This document shows positions 51,670-60,293 of a stretch of DNA of 64,000 nucleotides, piece after piece. The stretch spans positions 2,461,703 through 2,525,702 of the forward strand of contig NZ_KK073873.1 of the NCBI RefSeq assembly GCF_000585355.1, given 5' to 3'. This stretch comes from Xylanibacter oryzae DSM 17970. Its GTDB lineage: Bacteria; Bacteroidota; Bacteroidia; Bacteroidales; Bacteroidaceae. Numbering within the stretch: position 1 is the first letter of the stretch; each line of letters opens with the position of its first letter. The notes beneath the pieces were generated by a model. It was given only the letters and a program-made list of their open reading frames with translations, was not told the origin of the DNA and ran no database searches. A program made the translations under genes and the position numbers.

Positions 51670-52422
51670 TTATAATATCTCTTTTATCATCTTTTTGAAT
51701 TTACTCTCTGATAATATCTCATGTGTGATGAACTTGCCATTATAGAAAAGACTATATGTCGTAAATGGTGACGGTGAATTCTGGGCATCAACAACAGAAT
51801 CTATTTTTACTGATTTGAACGGCACATCATTCTCATTTGCAATAATCTCTATAAGAGGAACATATTGAACTGTGAATGGACATTGCGCTGTATAATAAAG
51901 GACAAAACCTTTACTTTCTATTTTCGGTTCACGCACTTGATGCCTGAACTTTGGAATAACTGAATCTTTCATGAAAGGCAAATAAAGCAGTTCAAAGTAA
52001 GGATTAGCTGTATCTGCAACCATAAAACCTTTATGACGAAGATAATCCGGGTCAGAAAGAAACGGCATTTTCTTTCTTGAAGACAATACTACCAAGCCCT
52101 TTTTCCCTTTTTCCTTACTGTCACAAATACATTCATCAAGTAGTAAAGTCGAATTTCCTTGTCCTTTATACTGTCCGCTTACCCAAAAGCAGTCTATATA
52201 CATATATTCTTTAGCCTCAATAGGCGCCCAAGCTTTTTCGGCAGGAATATATTCTATAAAGCACTTGCCACGAACATTGCCCTTCTTGAATATTAGACCG
52301 TCTTGAAGTCTTTCAGAAAGCCAAGTTTTCTTAGATAAGACCTTAAAATCCTTGTTGTTTGATATTGCACAACAAATATGTTCTTTATCAAGGTTTTCTT
52401 TTGTTATTGTTATTATTTCCAT
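51670..52422 (-). CDS. GNAT acetyltransferase with YoaP C-terminal domain
   Basis: A 250-residue protein with an N-terminal GNAT domain (MYIDCFWVSGQYKGQGNSTL as the acetyl-CoA loop, LVVLSSRKKMPFLSDPDYLR, KGFMVADTANPYFELLYLP) and a C-terminal YoaP-type thioredoxin-like part (VLYYTAQCPFTVQYVPLIEI, FTTYSLFYNGKFITHEILS). This two-domain form is mostly known from Firmicutes; the substrate is unknown. Confidence 0.85.
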   Translation of the reverse strand: MEIITITKENLDKEHICCAISNNKDFKVLSKKTWLSERLQDGLIFKKGNVRGKCFIEYIPAEKAWAPIEAKEYMYIDCFWVSGQYKGQGNSTLLLDECICDSKEKGKKGLVVLSSRKKMPFLSDPDYLRHKGFMVADTANPYFELLYLPFMKDSVIPKFRHQVREPKIESKGFVLYYTAQCPFTVQYVPLIEIIANENDVPFKSVKIDSVVDAQNSPSPFTTYSLFYNGKFITHEILSESKFKKMIKEIL

Positions 52423-52510
52423 TTGATAATTTTATTATTCATTTTATTTATATTCTAACAAAAGAGAAATACTTAACAATAATTTTATTCTACTTCAAAT
52501 AGTTGGTTTA

Positions 52511-52810
52511 TTAGTTATTACAATTATTACTTATATACTTCTCTATTATTGTTTGCTTGACGTATGTTTTTTTGAGTATCCCCAATTTCCTGAAATTTTC
52601 TGATCCATAATGGCATTCCAATGATTTCTCATCTTCCCAGGATTCCACTAATAGAATAGTATCGCTGTTTTCAAGAGATAAAAAGAAATTATAACGGATA
52701 TTCCCAATCTCTTTTTCCCCTTCTATATCTATTCCCGCGGATACTATATCTTTCCAGAATTTGCCTCTCTGGTCTTCATTACAGATATATGATACTACTT
52801 GTGTTATCAT
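52511..52810 (-). CDS. Antibiotic-biosynthesis-monooxygenase (ABM) domain protein
   Basis: A 99-residue dimeric ferredoxin-like ABM-domain protein: ITQVVSYICNEDQRGKFWKD, NIRYNFFLSLENSDTILLVE, WEDEKSLECHYGSENFRKL. ABM proteins are cofactor-free oxygenases or quinol/haem-binding proteins. It follows the flavodoxin-fold gene by 25 bases, suggesting a redox partnership in the pfkB-flavodiiron-flavodoxin-ABM group. Confidence 0.85.
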   Translation of the reverse strand: MITQVVSYICNEDQRGKFWKDIVSAGIDIEGEKEIGNIRYNFFLSLENSDTILLVESWEDEKSLECHYGSENFRKLGILKKTYVKQTIIEKYISNNCNN

Positions 52811-52835
52811 GATTTTTATTTATTACATGCATATA

Positions 52836-53378
52836 TTATTCCAATCTTTTGCCTAGTTGATATGCTTCATCTAGAATTGGTTTTCCTTCGATGTCGCCAA
52901 CAGCCTCTACACCATAAGCCAATACTTCGCCAATATTATCAAGATGAAAATAATCCAGAATGAGATTATACTGCATCTTTATTGCATCAAACACAGAAGG
53001 TATGGTATCTGCTGCAACAAGCAAAAGTCCAAGTTTCTTAACCTTCATTGCAGATCTTGCAGGTTGATGGAGCCTATCTATTATTGACTTTAATCTGGCA
53101 CTAATTCCATAAAAATATACTGGTGAGGCAATGACTATTATATCAGCATCCCTTAATATCGGGAATATTTTCTGCATATCGTCATTTATCACGCAATCTT
53201 TATTCTCACGTCTGTGGCATGCATTACACCCTGTACATGGAACTATATTATAATCTCGAACAGATATAACAGTAACATTGTTGTTACCATCTCTTGCTCC
53301 CTTTTCAAATTCAGAAGCTAAAACTTCGGTATTTCCATGCTTTCGCATGCTGCCTACAATAACCAAGATTCTGCTCAT
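52836..53378 (-). CDS. Flavodoxin-fold NAD(P)H-dependent FMN reductase
   Basis: A 180-residue protein with phosphate loop VGSMRKHGNTEVLASEFEKG, a CTGCNACHRRENKDC cysteine motif of iron-sulfur flavoproteins and ASPVYFYGISARLKSIIDRL. It resembles the protein at 37719-38285. It lies 15 bases after the flavodiiron protein gene and may pass electrons to it. Confidence 0.9.
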   Translation of the reverse strand: MSRILVIVGSMRKHGNTEVLASEFEKGARDGNNNVTVISVRDYNIVPCTGCNACHRRENKDCVINDDMQKIFPILRDADIIVIASPVYFYGISARLKSIIDRLHQPARSAMKVKKLGLLLVAADTIPSVFDAIKMQYNLILDYFHLDNIGEVLAYGVEAVGDIEGKPILDEAYQLGKRLE

Positions 53379-53393
53379 CTGATTCCAATTATA

Positions 53394-54593
53394 TTAATCA
53401 GCACATCTGTCTGCCTTAAGGCGTTCTGCCATAGCTTTGCCAAGGGCCTCGCATTGAGCAGCAACCTCAGGTGTCATACTTTGTTTCATCTCTACCGGAA
53501 TTCCCACTTTCTCGAAGTGCAAGTGCGTTTCATTCAATTCTTTTATCTTTGCAACGGCCTTACCTGCCCATCCATAACTTCCAAACCAACCAATATAATG
53601 ATTTTTCACATCTCTATTGCCTATTTCGTTAAGCAAAGTATCCATTTCATGGTATAATCCTGTATTATATGTAGGTGCACCAACTATAAGTCCACGATAA
53701 CGGAAAACATCCCTAATTATATATGAATGGTCTGTCTTTGAAACATTGTACATCACTATATTCTTTATTCCGGCGTTGCTTGCAGCACGGGCTATAACTT
53801 CTGCCATACGCTCAGTATTACCATACATAGTACCATAGCATATAACGATGCCTTCATCTGTCTCATACTTGCTCATCATATTATAAAGGCTCATTACTTT
53901 ATAGATATATTCATGCCATACGGGTCCATGTGTAGAACAAATATAATCTATTTTCATCTCTACCAACTTTTTTAGGGCATTCTGTACAGGTACGCCATAC
54001 TTACCAACTATATTAGAATAATAGCGTATCATTTCCAACCAAAAAGGATCACAACATATGTCAGAATCAATCAATCCACCATTAAGTGCTCCAAAACTTC
54101 CGAAAGCATCACCAGAAAATAGAATATTTGTAGTTGTTTCCAGAGTTGCCATAGTTTCAGGCCAATGCACCATTGGAATCATAGTAAAACTAATATTATG
54201 CTTTCCAAGGCTTATAGAATCACCCTCCTTTATTTCTATTGTATCTCCATTTATTCCATAGAAGCCGGAAAGCATTCCAAATGTTTTTTTGTTGCCAATG
54301 AACTTTACATTGGGATAAAACTTTTTAATAAGTCCCAAAGAGCCACTATGGTCTGGTTCCATATGATTAATAACTATATAATCTATTGGACGGTCACCTA
54401 TAACCTCATGTATATTCTCGATGAATTGGGTAAAAAAGTCAACTTCTACTGTATCTATAAGACAAACTTTATCGTCATCTATAAGATACGAATTGTAAGA
54501 TACGCCATTTGGCAAGGGCCAAAGACCTTCAAAACGAGATTTATTACGGTCATTAACACCTACATAGTAGATTTTGTCTTTTATTTCTATCAT
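53394..54593 (-). CDS. Flavodiiron protein (A-type flavoprotein, FprA-like)
   Basis: A 399-residue enzyme with an N-terminal metallo-beta-lactamase-like diiron domain (HMEPDH: His77, Glu79, Asp81, His82; further ligands in MVHWPETMATLE and FSGDAFGSFG and CSTHGPVWH) and a C-terminal flavodoxin domain (ICYGTMYGNTERMAEVIARA, VGAPTYNTG, WFGSYGWAGKAV). It reduces O2 to water and/or NO to N2O, protecting anaerobes. Its neighbours pfkB (12-base gap) and a flavodoxin-fold reductase (15-base gap) suggest one operon, with the reductase as electron donor. Confidence 0.94.
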   Translation of the reverse strand: MIEIKDKIYYVGVNDRNKSRFEGLWPLPNGVSYNSYLIDDDKVCLIDTVEVDFFTQFIENIHEVIGDRPIDYIVINHMEPDHSGSLGLIKKFYPNVKFIGNKKTFGMLSGFYGINGDTIEIKEGDSISLGKHNISFTMIPMVHWPETMATLETTTNILFSGDAFGSFGALNGGLIDSDICCDPFWLEMIRYYSNIVGKYGVPVQNALKKLVEMKIDYICSTHGPVWHEYIYKVMSLYNMMSKYETDEGIVICYGTMYGNTERMAEVIARAASNAGIKNIVMYNVSKTDHSYIIRDVFRYRGLIVGAPTYNTGLYHEMDTLLNEIGNRDVKNHYIGWFGSYGWAGKAVAKIKELNETHLHFEKVGIPVEMKQSMTPEVAAQCEALGKAMAERLKADRCAD

Positions 54594-54605
54594 AGTTTCT
54601 AAATA

Positions 54606-55568
54606 TTATTCTTCAGTATGCTGAAGTTTGTATTCAATCATTTCTTTCTTCATTCTATCTCCGAAGGCTTTATCCACAGAATTATTTATGCTTCTGCAAC
54701 ATTCACCTGAAAAAGACTGAGCGCAAGCTATAAGCTTATCCCAATTTTCCTCGTCAATTCCTTCATCAATCATATCTTTAGTGATGCCATATTTTATCAA
54801 TCCATATACGAAACCTGCATTAAAGTTATCACCGGCACCTATCGTACTTACTGTTTCTGTCTTAATTACATTATAATTTTTCTGCAACTTTTCTGCATGC
54901 AATGATACAGGCTCTTTACCATGGGTATATATAAATTTCTTACAATAAAAAGATACCTCAGCATTATATACTTTATCAGGGTCTTTTATATTGAACATTA
55001 CGTCAAAGTCTTCATAACTACCCCTTACGATGTCTGCATACTCAAGATTTTCAAGTATATTAGAAGTGAGTTTCATCACTTCATTCTGATGAGATGGGCG
55101 ATAATTGACATCATAATAAAGTATTGCACCCCTATTCCGTGCATAGTCTAGAAAAGCAGATACTTGTGGACGGATTACAGGGTTAACAGCATAATACGAT
55201 CCGAACATTACCACATCATCACGCTGAACATCTGGATAGGTAAAATCTAGTTGATCACAAGGATGATCTTTATAGAATATATATTCCGCATCATTATGCT
55301 CATTTAAGAACGCAAGGGATATAGGTGATTTGCTATTAGTATAAACATTAATATTATCAGCATTGACATTATTGTCTTTTAGAAATTTTATAATTTTTTC
55401 TCCAACTCTGTCATTGCCTGTTTCACTAATAAATGTTGCATTAATACCTGCACGCCCAAGTGATATTATCCCATTAAAGACCGAACCTCCCGGTACAGCA
55501 CCTACAGGTTGGTCGTCCTTAAATATAATGTCAAGAACAGTCTCTCCTATACCTATTACTTTTCTCAT
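54606..55568 (-). CDS. PfkB-family carbohydrate kinase (fructokinase-like)
   Basis: About 320 residues from ATG 55568 (protein begins MRKVIGIGETVLDIIF); an earlier in-frame Met at 55646 lies upstream of the promoter. It has the PfkB signature GAVPGGSVFNGIISLGRAG and the catalytic GAGDNFNAGFVYGL, with VNYRPSHQNEV in between, as in fructokinases and related sugar kinases. The pairing with a flavodiiron protein is unusual and may simply reflect a shared promoter. Confidence 0.9.
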   Translation of the reverse strand: MRKVIGIGETVLDIIFKDDQPVGAVPGGSVFNGIISLGRAGINATFISETGNDRVGEKIIKFLKDNNVNADNINVYTNSKSPISLAFLNEHNDAEYIFYKDHPCDQLDFTYPDVQRDDVVMFGSYYAVNPVIRPQVSAFLDYARNRGAILYYDVNYRPSHQNEVMKLTSNILENLEYADIVRGSYEDFDVMFNIKDPDKVYNAEVSFYCKKFIYTHGKEPVSLHAEKLQKNYNVIKTETVSTIGAGDNFNAGFVYGLIKYGITKDMIDEGIDEENWDKLIACAQSFSGECCRSINNSVDKAFGDRMKKEMIEYKLQHTEE

Positions 55569-55593
55569 AATCTTATCGTCCCAAAATTTTATG

Positions 55594-55624
55594 CAAATAT
55601 CTGAATTTTTTGGCAAAAAACAAA
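55594..55624 (-). promoter_or_regulatory. Promoter of the pfkB-flavodiiron operon
   Basis: Minus-strand TTTG (55624-55621), 19-base spacer, GATATTTG (55601-55594; one mismatch to TAnnTTTG). It overlaps the divergent M16 promoter region. Confidence 0.6.
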
Positions 55625-55635
55625 CTAAAAAATGG

Positions 55636-55643
55636 TATTTTTG
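55636..55643 (+). promoter_or_regulatory. -7 element of the M16 peptidase gene
   Basis: TATTTTTG, perfect -7 match; the nearest TTTG upstream is 23 bases away, longer than usual. The ATG at 55632 overlaps this element, so the start at 55653 is preferred. Confidence 0.5.
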
Positions 55644-55652
55644 CATCCAATT

Positions 55653-56882
55653 ATGAAATATAATACTTATACTCTCCCTAATGGATTAAGAATAATCCAT
55701 CTTCCTGCCACATCACCGGTAGTATATTGCGGATATGAAATCAATGCCGGTACTAGAAACGAACTTCACGATGAAGAGGGATTGGCACATTTCTGTGAGC
55801 ATGTTACTTTTAAAGGTACAGAGCACAGAAAGGCATGGCATATATTGAACTGCCTTGAAAGTGTTGGTGGAGACCTTAATGCTTTCACCAATAAAGAGGA
55901 TACCGTATATTATGCAGCAATCCTTAAGGATCATTTCAACCGTGCAGCAGATATACTTACTGATATTGTATTCAACAGCCGTTACCCACAGCAGGAACTT
56001 GATAAAGAGAAAGAGGTTATATGCGATGAAATCGAGAGTTATAATGATTCTCCTTCTGAACTTATATATGATGAGTTCGAAAACATCATCTTTAACAACC
56101 ACCCTTTAGGTCATAATATTCTTGGTAATGCCGACCATCTACGTACTTATACTACAGATGATGCATTACGTTTTACAGCCAGATTCTATAAGCCGGAGAA
56201 TGTCATATTCTTTGCATATGGTGATTTGGACTTCAACAAAATGGTAAATTTTTTGAGTAAATCTACTAAAGATTTTGGCAATTGCAAGCCTCTTATGGAT
56301 ATTAAGTCGAACAGTCCTTTACCTATATATGAACCTAAATACATAGAAAAAGACAAAGGCACTCATCAAGCTCACGTAATGATTGGTAACAGGGCATATT
56401 CTGTACACGATGAGCGACGAATGGCTCTTTATCTGCTAAATAATATACTTGGTGGACCTGGAATGAATGCACGCCTTAATTTATCCCTGCGTGAACGTAA
56501 CGGATTAGTTTATACAGTAGAAAGCAGCATGATAAGCTACTCTGATACCGGTATTTGGTGCACATATTTCGGATGCGATCCAAAAGATATAAAAAGATGC
56601 CTAAAACTTACTCGCAAAGAGTTAAACAGATTTATGGAAAAACCACTTACCATAACTCAGTTGAATGCTGCAAAAAAACAGATTAAGGGTCAGATAGGTG
56701 TTGCATGCGACAATCGTGAAAACTTTGCTCTTGACTTCGGTAAGAGTTATCTGCATTATGGATGGGAACGTGATATAACAAATCTATTTAATCATATTGA
56801 TGCATTAACACCTGATATAATACATCAGGTTGCTCAAGATATTTTCGCAGAAGAAAAACTTACTACATTAATCGACAAATAG
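55653..56882 (+). CDS. M16-family zinc peptidase
   Basis: About 409 residues from ATG 55653. The inverted zinc motif HFCEH (HxxEH, His46, Glu49, His50) and the downstream glutamate ligand in CDEIESYNDSPSEL are intact. The C-terminal half carries the second M16 domain (LNNILGGPGMNARLNLSLRE, NGLVYTVESSM). It has no signal peptide and a processing-peptidase-like length, so it is a cytoplasmic peptidase or peptide-processing enzyme. It is divergent from pfkB and convergent with the WYL regulator gene, 14 bases apart. Confidence 0.93.
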   Translation: MKYNTYTLPNGLRIIHLPATSPVVYCGYEINAGTRNELHDEEGLAHFCEHVTFKGTEHRKAWHILNCLESVGGDLNAFTNKEDTVYYAAILKDHFNRAADILTDIVFNSRYPQQELDKEKEVICDEIESYNDSPSELIYDEFENIIFNNHPLGHNILGNADHLRTYTTDDALRFTARFYKPENVIFFAYGDLDFNKMVNFLSKSTKDFGNCKPLMDIKSNSPLPIYEPKYIEKDKGTHQAHVMIGNRAYSVHDERRMALYLLNNILGGPGMNARLNLSLRERNGLVYTVESSMISYSDTGIWCTYFGCDPKDIKRCLKLTRKELNRFMEKPLTITQLNAAKKQIKGQIGVACDNRENFALDFGKSYLHYGWERDITNLFNHIDALTPDIIHQVAQDIFAEEKLTTLIDK

Positions 56883-56896
56883 TTTTATCTAAAAAA

Positions 56897-57802
56897 TTAG
56901 AGACAGGAATTAGTCATACTCTGTATTTTATCTTTTAGGAAAGTAGCGAATTCATCGGATTCAAGCACTTGGATATCTTCGAACATTCCTAACACAAATC
57001 GGCCTACACCCTTATAACTGCATACGTCTGTTTGAAATATCCAGTGTTGTTCATCTTCTTGTGATATATATTTCTCTGCTATAGGGTATTCTTCTTTTAA
57101 AATATTACACGACAGCCGGTTTAAGCGTAACTTAATTGGTTTTTTATCTTCACTACTGAACTGAAATATATCAGTATAAATAATTTTATGCTTTTTCTCG
57201 TTACACCAAATCAAATCCAGAAGTTTAACGCCCCCCATACGTGAAATCTTAAATGTCTTGTTCATCCCACTTTTAAGTTCATAACAGCGAATTTCATTAT
57301 TGCCATTCATAAAAAGGAACGGTTCCACCGCTCTATCTGAGGTAGTATTACTATGCGGTGAAGAATATCCTTTTATTATGACCTGCCTATGCTCCTTTAT
57401 TGCATCATAAAGTGTGGATATATTTTCTGCTACTTGTTTACTTACTTCTACATTCGAAAGAATATCAAAATCATAAAGCTTATACAACTTGTTTTTAAGA
57501 TTACGGACCTGAATGCTAGTATCACTGGCCGATTCAAGTACATGCCTGAGCGTTATCGCTTCATCCTCGGTAAAATGTACCAATTCAGTTATCCTTTTAA
57601 AGAAAGGAGAACTTTTATCCAATCTATATATCTGCCCCTTCTTCTCAACTATAAATCCATTTTCTTTAAAGCCCTCAATATAATAGTAAAGGTTACGACG
57701 TGATATCTCCAGTCTTTCGCATAATTGATCAAGCGTGTATTCACGATTCTGTGTAAGAAGAATCATGAGCCGTAATTGTCTATCAAATTTGTCTAAACGC
57801 AT
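56897..57802 (-). CDS. WYL-domain transcriptional regulator
   Basis: A 301-residue regulator with an N-terminal helix-turn-helix (FDRQLRLMILLTQNREYTLD, QLCERLEISRRNLYYYIEGF) and a WYL-type ligand-binding domain (VIIKGYSSPHSNTTSDRAVE, FLFMNGNNEIRCYELKSGMN, FKISRMGGVKLLD). WYL proteins often control stress, DNA repair or defence genes by binding nucleotides or nucleic acid. No defence genes are adjacent. Confidence 0.87.
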   Translation of the reverse strand: MRLDKFDRQLRLMILLTQNREYTLDQLCERLEISRRNLYYYIEGFKENGFIVEKKGQIYRLDKSSPFFKRITELVHFTEDEAITLRHVLESASDTSIQVRNLKNKLYKLYDFDILSNVEVSKQVAENISTLYDAIKEHRQVIIKGYSSPHSNTTSDRAVEPFLFMNGNNEIRCYELKSGMNKTFKISRMGGVKLLDLIWCNEKKHKIIYTDIFQFSSEDKKPIKLRLNRLSCNILKEEYPIAEKYISQEDEQHWIFQTDVCSYKGVGRFVLGMFEDIQVLESDEFATFLKDKIQSMTNSCL

Positions 57803-57819
57803 ATTTTTTTATTCTACTG

Positions 57820-57827
57820 CAAATATA
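57820..57827 (-). promoter_or_regulatory. -7 element of the WYL regulator gene
   Basis: TATATTTG on the minus strand, 18 bases before the start codon. The nearest TTTG upstream is 23 bases away, so the -33 call is weak. Confidence 0.5.
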
Positions 57828-57935
57828 ATTAAAAAACACCATACTTTTAACAAAAAAACTTTAGAATTGAACTAATCTTGCACAAAACGGCAGTTTCTTT
57901 GCAGCATAAACAATAATAAATTAATAATTACTACA

Positions 57936-58223
57936 ATGAAAAAGGAATTAGTTTTGACCACAAACAACTCTGGTACACGAAATATCAGTGAAATTATATC
58001 AAGTATTAAAGAACATGCACTCCGCCCTATTGTGACATTAAGTAAGTATTACACAAAACTTATGGGAGAAAAGATTAGCACACGCCAGACCCTTCTATTA
58101 CTGAATGCCCAAGTAGCAGCGGTCTTCACCATTTTCCCATTAAGTTATTCTATTATACTACGAATATTATTCATCATTTGGTTTGCCACATCTGTAATTC
58201 AATGTAAAAAAGGTGGACTATAA
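57936..58223 (+). CDS. Small membrane protein, unknown
   Basis: A 95-residue protein: polar N-terminal half (NNSGTRNISEIISSIKEHAL) followed by a hydrophobic hairpin of two segments (TLLLLNAQVAAVFTIFPLSY, SIILRILFIIWFATSVIQC). Not recognised. It is divergent from the WYL regulator gene, whose product may control it. Its stop codon lies in the loop of a bidirectional terminator. Confidence 0.7.
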   Translation: MKKELVLTTNNSGTRNISEIISSIKEHALRPIVTLSKYYTKLMGEKISTRQTLLLLNAQVAAVFTIFPLSYSIILRILFIIWFATSVIQCKKGGL

Positions 58224-58235
58224 TCCACCTTTTTT
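58206..58235. terminator. Bidirectional terminator containing a stop codon in its loop
   Basis: AAAAAAGGTGGA pairs perfectly with TCCACCTTTTTT (12 bp); the six-base loop CTATAA includes the TAA stop of the small membrane protein gene. The flanking runs give T tracts on both strands, serving also the convergent C10 peptidase gene (stop two bases away). Confidence 0.85.
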
Positions 58236-58236
58236 A

Positions 58237-60012
58237 CTACTTTATAGTTATTTTTTTCACATCCTTACCCTGTTTTATAATAACAAGACCATTGCTTGAT
58301 GGAATATTATTTTCAGAGAAAGTTGATGTCGGTGCAGAATATAGAATTTGCCCCTGAGTATTATAAACCCGTGTTATTCCATCTCCTTTTTTAGTAATAC
58401 CCGGTTCTAGTTCTTCAATCCCCGTTTGTATACTTTTCACAGGGGTAAGAGTTATTGTACTACCATTTTTAACTAGCGTATAAGCACTTGTTATACCTTG
58501 ATAAGCTAACATAGGCTGCCAAGTAGTCTCTATTTCTCCACTGCCTGAATATCCTTCTGTAGCAAGCGTAATAGTATATGTACCATCGCTCAAATAGCTT
58601 AGACTTATACCCTTTGAGGATGAATAATTAGAGATTCCATACATCGTACCTGCATAACTATTGCCGGTGGTTATAGCATTTAAGACAGTGTACCCACCAG
58701 AAGCATTTTTTGCTACCAAAGCTATAAGACCTTTAAAATACATTGTACCGTAATTGCATGCAGCACCTATAGTATAATTTATATTATTCCCGCTACACGT
58801 AATATTAAGATTTTTATAAAGCAACCATTGAGACTTATAACTACGAAGATCTGATTTTGCCCGTATTCCGGTAGTCATCATCTGGTATTCAGAAAACTTT
58901 ATATCATAACCTGTAATATTAGGATTTAGCAATGTTATATCATAATACCCATCAGCCAATCCGTTCCATCCCCAATTTACATGAACATTACCGTTTGCAT
59001 CATAACCATCAAATACAAAAGCGTGCCCTCCATCGTCTGTATCCTGACCAGAATAAAATATAGGGTAATGTGCATTCAATTCTTCATATATCAAACCAGA
59101 CCATTCAGAATCTGTATAGAATTCACGATCATAAAATCTAATGCTATTGCTATCACACTGCATATTATCAAATAGTCCTCTTGTCACATCATATATTAAT
59201 GCACCGCTACTATCTGACATATAATTCATCTTAGCTGCAGCCCCACAATCCACCATCAACTGACTTACAGCATTTGCAGCAGCTAATTTAGAAGTTGTCA
59301 AAGCATAAGTACCATCATATGAATCAGTCATTCCTGCCCAATTATATACATATTGTCCAAAAGTATATTGGTATTTTGTAGTCGTAGTATCCTTCTTGGC
59401 ATCTACAACAGACACAGAATATGAACCAGTACCCTTAGATGTTGATGGATATCCGATATTCTTTAAGCATTGAGCCATAGCTGTAGCAGCACAACCGGTA
59501 GGTGTATGAGAATCATTTATTTTCGGAGTCAAAAGGTTATAAGCACCATCCTGTCCCCATTTAGTAGTTACGAATGGTGCCACAGACGTACCAACAGTGC
59601 TACTGGTTGTCATACTATTAAGTATTTCAGAAGAAGACATCTTCACAATACCTTTTGTAATATTGCTTTTCATTGAAGAGTCAGCCTTTGCCAGCCACCA
59701 TCTGAGACCATCCGGCAGCGTATCAGGAAATGCTGTATTATCTGAATAACCGATAACTGCATTATAGTTGTCATCTCTTGCCAATACCACAAATCCATTA
59801 TTTCCAGACTGATAAACATCAAGTTTATCCATAGAAAGTCGTTTTCTAACAACTGCAGATTTTCCATATCCGGAACTATTTCTGCTTTTAGAAGATGATG
59901 TATTACTAAAGAATTTATTAGCTATTGATAGCATTTCGGTACTGTCCCTATCTGCCGCTGAAATCGTTGCAGAGAAAAGCGACAGCGTTATTGCTATAAA
60001 CAATGTTTTCAT
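58237..60012 (-). CDS. C10-family cysteine peptidase (streptopain/interpain-like)
   Basis: A 591-residue secreted protease. Signal peptide (1-19), then a Spi-type prodomain (~20-150; VVRKRLSMDKLDVYQSGNNG and FVVLARDDNYNAVIGYSD). The catalytic domain has Cys174 in TPTGCAATAMAQ and His330 in GGHAFVFDGYD, with VNWGWNGLADGYY completing the site. A beta-rich middle follows, then a C-terminal segment (ITRVYNTQGQILYSA ... GLVIIKQGKDVKKITIK) resembling type IX secretion sorting domains. Interpain A of Prevotella intermedia is the nearest known relative in plan. It degrades host or dietary protein. Confidence 0.92.
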   Translation of the reverse strand: MKTLFIAITLSLFSATISAADRDSTEMLSIANKFFSNTSSSKSRNSSGYGKSAVVRKRLSMDKLDVYQSGNNGFVVLARDDNYNAVIGYSDNTAFPDTLPDGLRWWLAKADSSMKSNITKGIVKMSSSEILNSMTTSSTVGTSVAPFVTTKWGQDGAYNLLTPKINDSHTPTGCAATAMAQCLKNIGYPSTSKGTGSYSVSVVDAKKDTTTTKYQYTFGQYVYNWAGMTDSYDGTYALTTSKLAAANAVSQLMVDCGAAAKMNYMSDSSGALIYDVTRGLFDNMQCDSNSIRFYDREFYTDSEWSGLIYEELNAHYPIFYSGQDTDDGGHAFVFDGYDANGNVHVNWGWNGLADGYYDITLLNPNITGYDIKFSEYQMMTTGIRAKSDLRSYKSQWLLYKNLNITCSGNNINYTIGAACNYGTMYFKGLIALVAKNASGGYTVLNAITTGNSYAGTMYGISNYSSSKGISLSYLSDGTYTITLATEGYSGSGEIETTWQPMLAYQGITSAYTLVKNGSTITLTPVKSIQTGIEELEPGITKKGDGITRVYNTQGQILYSAPTSTFSENNIPSSNGLVIIKQGKDVKKITIK

Positions 60013-60040
60013 ATCTAATATCAGTTATTCATTTAAGGCA

Positions 60041-60048
60041 CAAAGATA
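60041..60048 (-). promoter_or_regulatory. -7 element of the C10 peptidase gene
   Basis: TATCTTTG on the minus strand, about 30 bases before the start codon; no clear -33 box. Confidence 0.45.
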
Positions 60049-60220
60049 CTACATTATATCTATTATCTAGAATTATTTTATACCAACTGGCAAAATTTAC
60101 TACTAAAAAGTCTGAACTCAACTAAAAGTTACTTACACTGTGGTACAACTTATATTATATTTGTTGCCACTTTAAATATAGCTTAACTCTTCTTGCAAAT
60201 TTTTTAATAGATAATACGCA

Positions 60221-60259
60221 TAAAAAATTGGGCGCGCCAATAATTGACGCGCCCAATTT
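60221..60259 (-). terminator. Terminator of the SusC/SusD operon
   Basis: AATTGGGCGCG and CGCGCCCAATT form an 11-bp GC-rich stem with six T following on the minus strand, 35 bases after the last lipoprotein gene. Confidence 0.88.
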
Positions 60260-60293
60260 ATATTATCATTTATTATGCTTCGCAATAATAAAA

